Shown here piece after piece: positions 29,300-38,400 of a stretch of DNA of 64,000 nt. The stretch covers positions 128,304 through 192,303 of the forward strand of contig CAVSCD010000014.1 of the NCBI GenBank assembly GCA_963726335.1. The letters run 5' to 3'. The notes under the pieces were generated by a model, which saw nothing but the letters and a program-made list of their open reading frames with translations, made no database searches and had not been told where the DNA came from. The translations under genes and the position numbers were made by a program. Every line of letters starts with the position of its first letter. Positions within the stretch are counted from its first letter, which is position 1. This DNA is from CAVSCD01 sp963726335. Its GTDB lineage: Bacteria > Acidobacteriota > Aminicenantia > Aminicenantales > UBA8522.

Positions 29300-30064
29300 A
29301 TGCCCAAAAAGACCGATCCGAGGCCCCCTAACACATGTCCCATCTGTGAGGGCAGCGGCTGGGTGCTGGCCGGCTCGGGAGGGGAGCAGGTGGCCAGGCG
29401 CTGCAACTGCTGGCATGAGCAGCAGGCCAGGACCCTGGTCGGCCAGGCCCGGATCCCCAAGCGGTACCAGAACTGCAATCTCGCCAACTTCGAGGTCCAC
29501 AACGATTCCCACCGCGACGCGCTCAAGATCAGCCGACAGTTCGTCAAGAACTTCCCCGCCCAGGAGGTGGGGTTGATGTTCATCGGATCCTGCGGCGTCG
29601 GCAAAACCCATCTGAGCGTCGCCATCATCCGCGAGATCATCGACAAGAAGAAGGCGACTTGCGTCTTCTACGATTTCCGGGAGCTGATCCGGGACATCCA
29701 GGGCACCTACACTCCCGAATCCAACGTCAGCGAATCGGAGGTCTTGACCCCCGTGTTCGAGGCGGCCGTGCTTGTGCTCGACGAGCTGGGCGCCAAGCGG
29801 ACGACGGCCTGGGTCGAGGAGATGGTGTTCTACATCATCAACCAGCGCTATAACCAGAAAAAGCTGACCATCCTCACCTCCAATTATCTGGACACGGAAG
29901 AGGAGGCCGACGGCCGCGACGCCCTCTACAAGAAAGGCGGGGACACCCTCGTCGACCGGATCGGCGTCCGGCTGAGGTCGAGGCTCTACGAGATGTGCAA
30001 AGTCGTCGAGCTGTGGGGGGACGATTACCGCAAGGTCGCCAAGCAGGCCGGCTACCGGTTCTGA
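29300..30064 (+). CDS. DnaC/IstB-like AAA+ ATPase with N-terminal zinc finger
   Basis: A 254-residue ATPase. The N-terminus has a cysteine cluster (CPICEGSGWV and CNCW), typical of DnaC/DnaI-like helicase loaders. The Walker A motif is GSCGVGKTHLS, Walker B AVLVLDELGA and sensor-1 LTILTSNYLD. The arginine-finger region is GDTLVDRIGVRLRSRL. No transposase is adjacent, so it more likely serves replicative helicase loading than IS21-type transposition. The 104-base gap to hspR holds nothing I can name. Confidence 0.82.
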   Translation: MPKKTDPRPPNTCPICEGSGWVLAGSGGEQVARRCNCWHEQQARTLVGQARIPKRYQNCNLANFEVHNDSHRDALKISRQFVKNFPAQEVGLMFIGSCGVGKTHLSVAIIREIIDKKKATCVFYDFRELIRDIQGTYTPESNVSESEVLTPVFEAAVLVLDELGAKRTTAWVEEMVFYIINQRYNQKKLTILTSNYLDTEEEADGRDALYKKGGDTLVDRIGVRLRSRLYEMCKVVELWGDDYRKVAKQAGYRF

Positions 30065-30095
30065 CGGCGCGACTCCGCTATCCCGCTCCGCACAT

Positions 30096-30794
30096 TCAGC
30101 CTCCGGAGACGAAACGATAGCCAACGCCGTGGACCGTCAGGATGAAGCGGGGCTCGGCCGGGTCGTCCTCGATCTTTTGCCGGAGCTTGGCGATATGCTG
30201 GTCGAGGGTGCGGGTCGTTCCCTCGTACCGGATCCCCCAGATCTCATCCAGGAGCGTGAAGCGCTCGACGACCTGACCGTCATGGTCGAGAAAAAAGCGC
30301 AGCAGCCGAAGCTCCCGGGCCGAGACGGCGAACGTCTTTTTGCCTTTTCTGCCGGTGTAGGTTTTGGGGTCGACGGCCACGTCCCCGAAAGCGATCGGTC
30401 CGGAGTCTCGAACCGCCGGCTTCACCCGGGCGCGGCGGAGGCCGGCGCGGACCCTGGCCAGCAGCTCGCTCACGCCGAACGGCTTGACGATATAATCATC
30501 CGCGCCCATCTCCAGCCCGACCACCTTGTCGACTTCCTGCCCTTTGGCCGTTAGCATCAGGATCGGGGTCAGGCTGTCTGTCTTGCGGATCTCCCGGCAG
30601 ACATCGTAGCCGCTCTTTTCCGGGATCATGATGTCGAGGAGGACAAGCGTCGGCTTCTCCCCGGCATAAACCCGGAGCGCCTCGGCCCCGTCTTCGGCCG
30701 TCGCGACCGCATATCCCTCCGCCTCCAACAGATCCCGGAGGCCGGTCAAGATGGACCGGTCATCCTCGACGACCAGGATCAACTCTTTTCTCAT
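30096..30794 (-). CDS. OmpR/PhoB-family response regulator
   Basis: 232 residues: receiver domain with acidic pair E10-D11-D12, phospho-acceptor D54, T82 and K104, then a winged-helix DNA-binding domain (SARELRLLRFF to VHGVGYRFVSGG). Its start overlaps the stop of the sensor kinase gene by four bases, so kinase and regulator are co-expressed. The regulated genes are not identifiable. Confidence 0.95.
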   Translation of the reverse strand: MRKELILVVEDDRSILTGLRDLLEAEGYAVATAEDGAEALRVYAGEKPTLVLLDIMIPEKSGYDVCREIRKTDSLTPILMLTAKGQEVDKVVGLEMGADDYIVKPFGVSELLARVRAGLRRARVKPAVRDSGPIAFGDVAVDPKTYTGRKGKKTFAVSARELRLLRFFLDHDGQVVERFTLLDEIWGIRYEGTTRTLDQHIAKLRQKIEDDPAEPRFILTVHGVGYRFVSGG

Positions 30795-32698
30795 GGCCGC
30801 CCTTGGTTCTCCTGGCGGGGGAGGCGGACCTGAAAGACGCTCCCGCCTCCCTCTCTCGGATAATAATGGATGTCCCCTCCGTGATCCCTGACGATCCGGA
30901 GCGCGATCGGCAGGCCCAGGCCGCTGCCCCTCACCTTGGCCGACGGAGAATCGTCGACCCTGTAGAATTCCTCGAAGATCTTCTTCGCCTCGCGGGACGA
31001 GACGCCGGGTCCCCTGTCCTGGACATCGATCAGGACGGAACCGGGCGCGCCGCTGATCTCGATATCGATCCGCTTGGCCTCGCCGCCGTACTTTTCGGCG
31101 TTGGACAGAAGGTTGAGGAGCGCCTGCTTGAGACCCTCTTCGTCCCCCTCGACGAACGCTTCGCCCAGGTCATTCCGGAGGCTGACTTCAAACCCGCCGG
31201 GCTCGAGCCTCACTCTCTGGCCCTCGATCAGTCCCTCACAGAGCAGGGCGACATCCAGCCGCTTCTTTTCGTACTTCCGCTCGCCCTTTTCCATCCGGGC
31301 GAAGTCGAGGACGTTGTTGATGAGCCGCGTCAGGCGCTCGGTCTCCGCGACCATGAGGTCCAGGTATTTTTGCTGTTTCCGCGGGTCGGGCTGGCGGTGT
31401 TCCCTGAGGATTTCGGCGAACATGCGGATGGAGGTGAGGGGCGTCTTAAGCTCATGCGAGACGTTGGCGACGAAGGTCGTTTTTTGCCGGGCGAGCAGCA
31501 TCTCTCGCCGCAGGGTATTCATGATGTAAGTTCCGCCGCCCGCCATGGCCAGGAGCAGGAAAAAGACGAGGACCCAGAGGCTGAGAGCCGTCAGATCGGC
31601 CCGGGAGGCGAGGGCATCCGGGCTGGAGAGATAGGCGGCCACCTCCCAGCGGGGCAGACTGACGCTGATCTCACGGGCGACCAGGGGCCGGCGCCAATCC
31701 CTGTTTCCGGTATCGTCCGGGGTGACGAGCGGCCGGCCGTTTTCATCGAGGATGGTGAGGATCCGAAGCGGAGTATAGACGTTCGGGAGGAGGGCCGCCA
31801 GGCGGCCGCGGAGGGATGCGCCGTCCACGACGCAGCCGACAAAACCCCTGGCGGGATCCTTCTTCCAGAAGAGAAGTGTCAGCTTGTCCTGCATGAAGCG
31901 CGGGATGAGCCCGCTGTCCCGGTCCGCCGTGATCTCGTTGAAATGCCGGGGCTCCGAGATGAAAATGGACCGTTCCGGTGGAGCCTGTTTTCCCTGCGAG
32001 AGGGCGTCGGTGGTGACGTTCCGGGGCGTCGTGCTTTGTCCGCTTCCCAGGGCCCGGTCGAACACGGACTTGCGGACATCGGGGCTCTTTTCAAACTCGC
32101 TGAGCGCTTTCTGCCCGGCCTGGACTTCTTCGATCTGGGTTTTCGGGATCATGCTTTCCGGCTTCGCTTCGAGCGCGGCGGACGGCGCGGCTTTTCCCGG
32201 GTCGCCTGGGGACGACGTCGAGGCGGCTTCCCGGCTCTTGGCGATCTCATCTTTATAGAGAAGGGCGACATTCTGGTAGACCGGGACAGGCGCCCGACCG
32301 GTGACGAACTCCGCGTTCCAGCTGAGGAAAGCCCGCTCTTCCTCGGAAAGCGTCCGGGACAGGTCGGGCCAGACGATCTTCAGATCCGGGGAGAGCAGGA
32401 AGGGAACGCCGACCAGCTCGGAGCGGGTCCGCCATCGGGCGAGAGCGCTTGGCGGTGATAAAAACTCTTCACCGCTCAGTGAAGTCGCCAGCTCCTCCCG
32501 GATCCGGTCCATGTCGGCATTGAGCAAAGAGACCATCGAGACCAGCTCGGCGTCGATCGTCCGCTGCAGCCTCATCTCGACAAAAGCCCGTTCCCGGTTG
32601 ATCGAGCGGATGGCGATGACCCCGAGAACGAGGCAGGGGACGGCGACGGCCAGGACGAACAGGAGCCTCAGGTGAGGCATGCTCCGCTTTCTCTTCAT
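30791..32698 (-). CDS. Sensor histidine kinase
   Basis: 635 residues from ATG 32698. TM1 lies at about 10-30, then a large periplasmic sensor (31-370) without a recognisable ligand domain, and TM2 at about 373-392. The HisKA box has H415 in NVSHELKTPLTSI; the HATPase has the N-box around N533, DRGPGV at 561-566 and GSGLGLP at 591-597. The upstream open frame lacks a plausible start. The sensor has an unusual low-complexity Ser/Pro/Ala stretch (about 155-185). Coupled to the response regulator downstream. Confidence 0.93.
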   Translation of the reverse strand: MKRKRSMPHLRLLFVLAVAVPCLVLGVIAIRSINRERAFVEMRLQRTIDAELVSMVSLLNADMDRIREELATSLSGEEFLSPPSALARWRTRSELVGVPFLLSPDLKIVWPDLSRTLSEEERAFLSWNAEFVTGRAPVPVYQNVALLYKDEIAKSREAASTSSPGDPGKAAPSAALEAKPESMIPKTQIEEVQAGQKALSEFEKSPDVRKSVFDRALGSGQSTTPRNVTTDALSQGKQAPPERSIFISEPRHFNEITADRDSGLIPRFMQDKLTLLFWKKDPARGFVGCVVDGASLRGRLAALLPNVYTPLRILTILDENGRPLVTPDDTGNRDWRRPLVAREISVSLPRWEVAAYLSSPDALASRADLTALSLWVLVFFLLLAMAGGGTYIMNTLRREMLLARQKTTFVANVSHELKTPLTSIRMFAEILREHRQPDPRKQQKYLDLMVAETERLTRLINNVLDFARMEKGERKYEKKRLDVALLCEGLIEGQRVRLEPGGFEVSLRNDLGEAFVEGDEEGLKQALLNLLSNAEKYGGEAKRIDIEISGAPGSVLIDVQDRGPGVSSREAKKIFEEFYRVDDSPSAKVRGSGLGLPIALRIVRDHGGDIHYYPREGGGSVFQVRLPRQENQGRP

Positions 32699-32744
32699 CG
32701 TCGTCCCCGCGGCCGGGGCCTCATTATAACCACAGAGCGAGAGG

Positions 32745-33800
32745 TCAGCGCAAGCGGACCGGCCGCCGCGGACCCTCCCGGTCATCGCCGATGACCTTGA
32801 TCCGGTCCTCATCCTGAGGGAATCCGGCCAGATGCAGCAGGACATCATCGTAGACCAGGGCCTGGATATTGGCCTCGGAATCGATCGAGGAATACTCGAC
32901 GCCGAGGTCCAGTCCCGACTGGCTCCGGTACTTCCGGCCCATGAGCGACTTCAGGAACCCGGCCGCCTCGTTCCGGTCGAGGGAGCCGTCTCCGGCCTCG
33001 GCGAGCGACGACAGCGCCGACGATCTCAGGATCTTCGGCCACTGCTTGAGGAAAAGCTCCGGGTTGGCGAAGATGTCGGCGCTGACGACTTCGCCCCCCA
33101 GGCCGATGACCACCCCGATGGTGTCCGCATGGAGGCTGGGGATCTCTCTCATTTTTTCCTCGATCTTCAGGATGCCGGCGCGGTTGTCCTCTTTCTCGTA
33201 GGCGTCCTGATAGGCTTCCGTGTTCGAGGAGACGCCCATCGCCCGGTTCTCCTTGGCGATGCGCCCCCAGATCTCGGACTGGGCCGCGGGCGATCTTTCC
33301 TGGGCCCTCGCCCTCAGGGCGGGAGTCCCGAGGTTCTGCTTGCTGAAGAAGCTCTGGGATTCGTGTGTCCAGCGTCCCTGCTCGACGCAGAAGACGGGAG
33401 CCAACAGGTCTCTCGTCCCCGGGGCGAGAAGGATGTCACCGGCGAGGATCCGGTCTTGACGGCATCCGGTCAGGATCTCTCCGCCCATCAGGAAAACCAA
33501 TTGCTTGGACCGGTTGCTGATCTTGACCTGGGGAACCCGGCCGCCTTCGACTTCGGTGATCGTGATCCAGCCGTTCTTCAGGGCGTCCTCCAAGGTGGCG
33601 TAACGCGTCCGGTCGGCCACCCCGTCCAGATAAACCGGGATGATCGTCAGGCTGCCGGTGCTCACCGGTTTGCCGAGCTCCAGCCGCCTGACCACCGCCG
33701 GACCGGATTCCCGCCTGCCTGCGCGACCGCGTCCGTTCCGACCCCGGCGAGAAGCGCCAGGGCCAGAGCGGCGCAGGACCAACCTGAGTGATCTTTTCAT
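32745..33800 (-). CDS. ARPP-1 domain protein with a frame-disrupted signal peptide
   Basis: About 351 residues from ATG 33800, which follows AGGAGG. The body, from RRLELGKPVSTGSLTIIPVY onward, matches the ARPP-1 family (includes NWITI-like ITITEVEGG and FLMGGEILTGCRQDRIL); its biochemical role is unknown. In the annotated frame residues 11-29 are Arg/Gly-rich and make no signal peptide. The +1 frame there reads AALALALLAGVGTDAVAQA, a textbook signal peptide, so a pair of compensating indels near 33,770 and 33,710 is likely. It shares its direction with the two-component genes. Confidence 0.75.
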   Translation of the reverse strand: MKRSLRLVLRRSGPGASRRGRNGRGRAGRRESGPAVVRRLELGKPVSTGSLTIIPVYLDGVADRTRYATLEDALKNGWITITEVEGGRVPQVKISNRSKQLVFLMGGEILTGCRQDRILAGDILLAPGTRDLLAPVFCVEQGRWTHESQSFFSKQNLGTPALRARAQERSPAAQSEIWGRIAKENRAMGVSSNTEAYQDAYEKEDNRAGILKIEEKMREIPSLHADTIGVVIGLGGEVVSADIFANPELFLKQWPKILRSSALSSLAEAGDGSLDRNEAAGFLKSLMGRKYRSQSGLDLGVEYSSIDSEANIQALVYDDVLLHLAGFPQDEDRIKVIGDDREGPRRPVRLR

Positions 33801-34010
33801 CGGACTTGCCTCCTGAGATGAGATGTGATGGAGCCATCGGTTATCGATATCCATCGCGCTCAATATACAGAGACCGTCCGATGGTGTTGTCAGAGGGCCG
33901 TAAAACGTTCGTCAAAAAAATGTAAAAGGCGAGAACCGGCCGCCGCCAAGGTGAGAATGGAAGGCGGAGGAACCGCTTCAGGGATGACTCCGGATGCCGG
34001 TTGCCGGCGA

Positions 34011-34039
34011 TTGAATTCGGCTCCCAAACGTGGTAGATT
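34011..34039 (+). promoter_or_regulatory. Promoter of the tRNA-Asn gene
   Basis: TTGAAT at 34011-34016 and TAGATT at 34034-34039 with a 17-base spacer. The tRNA begins 13 bases downstream. The preceding 200 bases (33,801-34,010) show no gene. Confidence 0.55.
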
Positions 34040-34051
34040 ATCGGCGCCTGC

Positions 34052-34372
34052 TCCTCGGTAGCTCAATTGGCAGAGCGGGTGGCTGTAAAAATGCAGCTTC
34101 CACGAGGAATCGTGGTCGAAGAATCGGGTGAATTCAGGGAAGCCCGCCTTCCTTCAGAGGAAAGGGTAATCCTGAGCCAAGCCCAGTCCCGGTGGGACAG
34201 GGAAGGTGCAGAGACTAGAGCGAAAGCTCGTACCCCGGATCGGATTCGGGGGAAGCGCCCGACACCCTATGTCCGGTATACGGAACGGGTGAAGAGATAG
34301 TCCAAGCCCAAGAGAAATTTTGGGGCGCTTGTAACCACTAGGTTCCAGGTTCGAGTCCTGGCCGAGGAGCCA
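34052..34372 (+). tRNA. tRNA-Asn(GUU) interrupted by a group I intron
   Basis: Exons 34052-34086 and 34332-34372 join to a complete cloverleaf. The acceptor is TCCTCGG/CCGAGGA, D-stem GCTC/GAGC, anticodon stem GGTGG/CCACT with loop CTGTTAA, and T-arm CCAGG-TTCGAGT-CCTGG. Discriminator G and an encoded CCA follow. The spliced anticodon is GUU, and the mature sequence closely resembles bacterial tRNA-Asn. The intron separates anticodon positions 35 and 36. Reading straight through the first exon would suggest a GUA anticodon, but that leaves no proper fold. Confidence 0.92.
34087..34331 (+). ncRNA. Group I self-splicing intron in tRNA-Asn, 245 nt
   Basis: The 5' exon end GCTGT (34082-34086) pairs with an internal guide GCAGC (34093-34097), leaving the required U.G pair at the splice site. 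The intron ends in G (34331). P7 strands GACTA (34213-34217) and TAGTC (34298-34302) and typical surrounding core sequence (GGTGCAGAGACTA, GAAGAGATAGTCC) are present. No endonuclease gene is inside. The size and host resemble the small IC3-type tRNA introns of bacteria, but I have not classified it computationally. Confidence 0.88.
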
Positions 34373-34470
34373 ACTTTCATCACTCGCCGGCAGCCGTTGC
34401 CCGCGTTCAATCCTGGCCGCATGATTCCGTTGACCCATGCAAAATGATATTATAACTGCGAGGAGGGCCT

Positions 34471-34771
34471 ATGAAGAAATCGATCGTTTTCAGCCTGATC
34501 CTTGTTCTATCCTCATCCTGGCCAGCTGCGCGCCGGGCCCCAACACGTCCGAGAAAACTCCCGATGCCGACGGAAAAATCGCCGTGCTCCTGATGGGGCT
34601 CGGCAGGGGCTCATCTCGCCGGTCACCTTCGTCATCTCGATCTTCTCCAAGAGCGTCCGGCTTTACGAAGTGCACAACAACGGCTTCTGGTACAACCTCT
34701 GGTTCGTCATCGGCGCCGGGCTCTTCCTCACGGGCGGCATCCTGGGGTCGCGAAAAGCCTGTAAGAGGTGA
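34471..34771 (+). pseudogene. Small lipoprotein with C-terminal membrane segment, two frameshifts
   Basis: From ATG 34471 (after GAGGAGG) the reading is MKKSIVFSLILVL, then, after a shift near 34,510, LILASCAPGPNTSEKTPDAD with a lipobox. A second shift near 34,605 leads to LISPVTFVISIFSKSVRLYE and a final membrane helix (NLWFVIGAGLFLTGGILG), ending SRKACKR. Repaired, it is a protein of about 99 residues. I know no family. Error density rises here compared with the previous 34 kb. Confidence 0.6.
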
Positions 34772-34784
34772 ACGGCTCGAGCCG

Positions 34785-35268
34785 CTATCTTTTTGACGCA
34801 GCGAGCCGCTCGCTCAAAATGCGGATATGCCGCATCTCCTCCCGGACGACGTCCTCGAGCTTGGCCTTGCCCGCCGGGCCGGAGACAACCTCTTTCATCC
34901 CGAGGTAAAAGGCGATGGAGTCCTTTTCGGCCAGGACGGCGGCCCTGTAGATCTCCTCGAGCGAACCGGTCCCGAATCCCTCTTCTTAGAAGAAGACGCG
35001 CGTATCGGCCAGGGCGCCGAGGTAGAGCGCGGCTTCGTCGTTCGGGTCGAAGGTCATGGACTCTTCTCTCTCGTGTTTGGTCAGCCCGCCCCGCATGGCC
35101 GCGAACGTCTTGAGGTGGGCCGTCTTCCATGGCCGCCAGCCCCTCGAGAAATTCCTTCGCCGCGATGCTCTTGGTCTTCCGGGCGGCGTCCCGGTAGAAA
35201 ACGGCGCCGTTTCTCTCGATATCCTCGGCCACGGCGAAAACCTCGTCGGCGTTGAATTCAAAGCTCAT
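34785..35268 (-). pseudogene. Rubrerythrin/ferritin-like diiron protein, two frameshifts
   Basis: Begins MSFEFNADEVFAVAEDIERN at ATG 35268, positioned after AAAGGAGG. The helices contain the ferritin-like Glu/His pattern: EDIERNGAVFYRDAA, then after a shift near 35,125 the segment with KTFAAMRGGLTKHEREE. A second shift near 34,985 gives LAEKDSIAFYLGMKEVV and VVREEMRHIRILSERL. Repaired length is about 160 residues. The family handles peroxide or iron, typical of anaerobes. The shifts are likely sequencing errors at the end of the contig. Confidence 0.75.
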
Positions 35269-35405
35269 CATCATCCTCCTTTCGGTTCCGGCGGCCGCCC
35301 TCAGTCGCCGGCCTGCCTTCACCAAGTTCTTTTAATTACCACAGTCGCCCGCTCCTGACAAGGCCGTGACTGCCGCCCCGGCCCTCGGATGAATTCACCC
35401 ATTCT

Positions 35406-35446
35406 AGCAATACGTACGGTTCAACGACATAACACGGCGTATTGCT
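35406..35446. other. Residual sequencing-adapter sequences, join of regions A and B
   Basis: 35406-35427 is a degraded copy of AGCAATACGTAACTGAACGA, the start of the nanopore ligation adapter complement. 35437-35446 (GCGTATTGCT) is the end of the adapter in the opposite direction. Back-to-back adapters are what two concatenated reads produce. The comparison is from memory of the adapter sequence. Confidence 0.75.
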
Positions 35447-38400
35447 GTCGGTCCAGAAGTCATGGAGTCTCACCAGTTACAACGGCAAGACCGCCAAGGA
35501 CGGCTCGGTCACCACCGAGACGGCCATGACCGACTCCTACTCGTATAAGCTCGACGCCTTCGGCGTTGACCCGACCTCCGGCGAGCCCACCGCCGCCTCG
35601 ATCACCGCGCTCGAAGCGCTCTTGGCGCCCACGATGCTGGCGGTCACCTCGATCATGCACTTCACCGGTGAAAAAGGCGATGAGATCGCCTGGTACACCA
35701 AGAACTACAACACCAAGAAAGACGCCTCAGACGCCTATATCGGCTCGGTCCAGAAGTCGTGGAGACTCACCAGCTACGACGGCAAGACCGCCAAGGACAA
35801 CTCGGTCACCACCGAAGACGCCATGACCGACTCCTACTCCTATAAGCTCGACGCCTTCACCATGACGCCACCATCGAAGCGCACCACCGCGCCTACATGC
35901 TGGGCGTCACCTCGATGACGCACTTCGCCGGCGAGAAGGGCGATGAGATCGCCTGGTACACCAAGAACTACAACACCAAGAAAGACGCCTCAGACGCCTA
36001 TATCGGCTCGGTCCAGAAGTCATGGAGTCTCACAGCTACAACGGCAAGACCGCCAAGGACAACTCGGTCACCACCGAAGACGCCATGACCGATTCCTATA
36101 GCTATAAGCTCGACGCCTTCGGCCTTGACGCCTCCGGCAATGTCGACGCCACGACGATGCCACCCTCGAAGCGCTGACGGCGCCTATCATGCAGGGGGTC
36201 ACCTCGATCACGCACTTCGCCGGCGAAAGGGCGACGAGATCGCCTGGTACTCGAAGAACTACAACACCAAGAAGAGCTCGGACGCCTAATCACCTCGGTC
36301 CATAAGTCATGGACTCTCAGGCTACAACGGCAAGACCGCCAAGGACAACTTGGTCACCACCGAGACGCGATGACCACTCCTACTCCTATAAGCTCGACGC
36401 CTTCGCCTGAGCCTCGGCAATGTCGCGCCACCACATCGCCACCCTCGAAGCCTGAGGCGCCGATCATGCAGGGCGTCACCTCGGTCACCACTTCAACGGC
36501 GAAAAAGGCGATGAGATCGCCTGGTACTCGAAGAACTACAACACCAAGAAAGACGCCTCAGACGCCTATGTCACGTCGGCCCTGAAGATCTACTCTCATC
36601 GTCTACAGCGACAAGACCGCTAAGGACGACCCGGTCACCACCGAGACGCCATGACCGACTCCTACTCGTATAAGCTGACGCCTTCTGCAATGACCGACCT
36701 CCGGCCAGTCCAACGCCGCCTGATCACCGCGCTCAAGCGCTCCTGGCGCCCATTAAGCGGCGGTCACCTCGGTCACCTACTTCAACGGCGAAAAAGGAGA
36801 CGAGATCGCCTGGTACACCGCCAACTACAACACCAAGAGGAGCCTCAGACGCCTACATCACCTCGGCCCTCAAGAGCTACTCGGTCATGGTCTACGGCGA
36901 CAACGGCAATGCTCGCCAAGACGACTCGGTCACCACCGAGACGCGATGACCGACTGCTACTCGCTTAAGAAAGACTTCTACGATTTCGCCAGTGAGTTCA
37001 CACGTCAAGGCCTGACCTAAGACACGCTCGATATCCTTAAGCGGCGTCACCTCGATCACCTACTTCACAGGGCGAAAGGGCGACGAGATCGCCTGGTACA
37101 CCGCCAACTACAACACCAAGAAGACGCTCGGACGCCTACATCGCCTCGGCCCAGAAGAGCTACTCGGTCAGGTCTACGGCGGCAAGCTCGCCAACGACGG
37201 CCCGGTCACCACCGAAGACGCGATGACCGACAGCTATTCGCTAGAAGAACGACTTCCCTGACGTCCGGCAATGTCGACGTCAACACGGTCGTCACCCTCG
37301 AAGCCTGACACACCTCTCACGGGCGTTACCTCGATCACCTACTTCCAGGGCGAGAAGGGCGACGAGATCGCCTGGTACACCGCCAACTACAACACCAAGA
37401 AGTCCGCAGCCGCCTACATCGCCTCGGCCCTTAAGAGCTACTCGGTCATGGTCTACGGCACCCATGCTCGCTACCGACGATTGGTCACGACCGATGACGC
37501 GATGACCGAGAGCTATTCGCTGAAGAAAGACTTCTACAATGTCGGCGAAGAGTTCAACACGAGACCTGACCTACGGAGATCTCACGTTAAGCGGCGTTAC
37601 CTCGGTCACCTACTTCCAGGGCGAGAAGGGCGATGAGATCGCCTGGTACACCGCCAACTACAACACCAAGAAGAGACGCCGACGAGATCACCTATATCAC
37701 CTCGGCCCTTAAGAGCTACTCTGTCATGGTCTACGGCGGCAAGCTCGCCAACGACGGCTCGGTCACGACCGAAGACGCGATGACCGAGAGCTACTCCTGA
37801 AGAAAGACTTCTAAATGTTGGCAAGAGTTCAACACCGGCCTGACCTATGGCCGAACCTTACTAGTAAGCGGCGTCACCTCGGTCACCTACTTCCAGGGCG
37901 AGAAGGGCGACGAGATCGCCTGGTACACCGCCAACTACAACACCAAGAAGTCCGGCGCCGCCTACATCACCTCGGCCCTCAAGAGCTACTCGGTCATGGT
38001 CTACGGCACCGCAAGCTCGCCAAGACGATTTGGTCACGACCGAGACGCGATGACCAAAGCTACTCGCTAAAGTAAAGACTTCTACAATGCCGCATGAAGA
38101 GTTCAACGCGGGCCTGACCTATGAGACCTCGTCATTAAGCGGCGTCACCTCGGTCACCTACTTCCAGGGCGAAAGGGCGACGAGATCGCCTGGTACACCG
38201 CCAACTACAACACCAAGAAGTCGGACGCCGACTACATCACCTCGGCCCTCAAGAGCTACTCGGTCATGGTCTACGGCGGCAAGGTCGCCAACCGACGGCT
38301 CGGTCACGACCGAAGACGCGATGACCGAGAGCTACTCGCTATAAGTAACGACTTCTACAATGCCGGTAGTGACTTCAACACTGCACCTGGTCTATACCGA

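Noticed and set aside
34052..34110. tRNA-Tyr(GUA) or tRNA pseudogene
   Set aside because: The apparent GUA comes from reading into the intron; only the spliced form folds, and it gives anticodon GUU with an Asn-like body and short variable loop.
34067..34300. A short open frame inside the tRNA-Asn intron as a homing endonuclease
   Set aside because: No LAGLIDADG, GIY-YIG or HNH residues, and it begins within the tRNA exon and covers the intron core; it is a chance frame.
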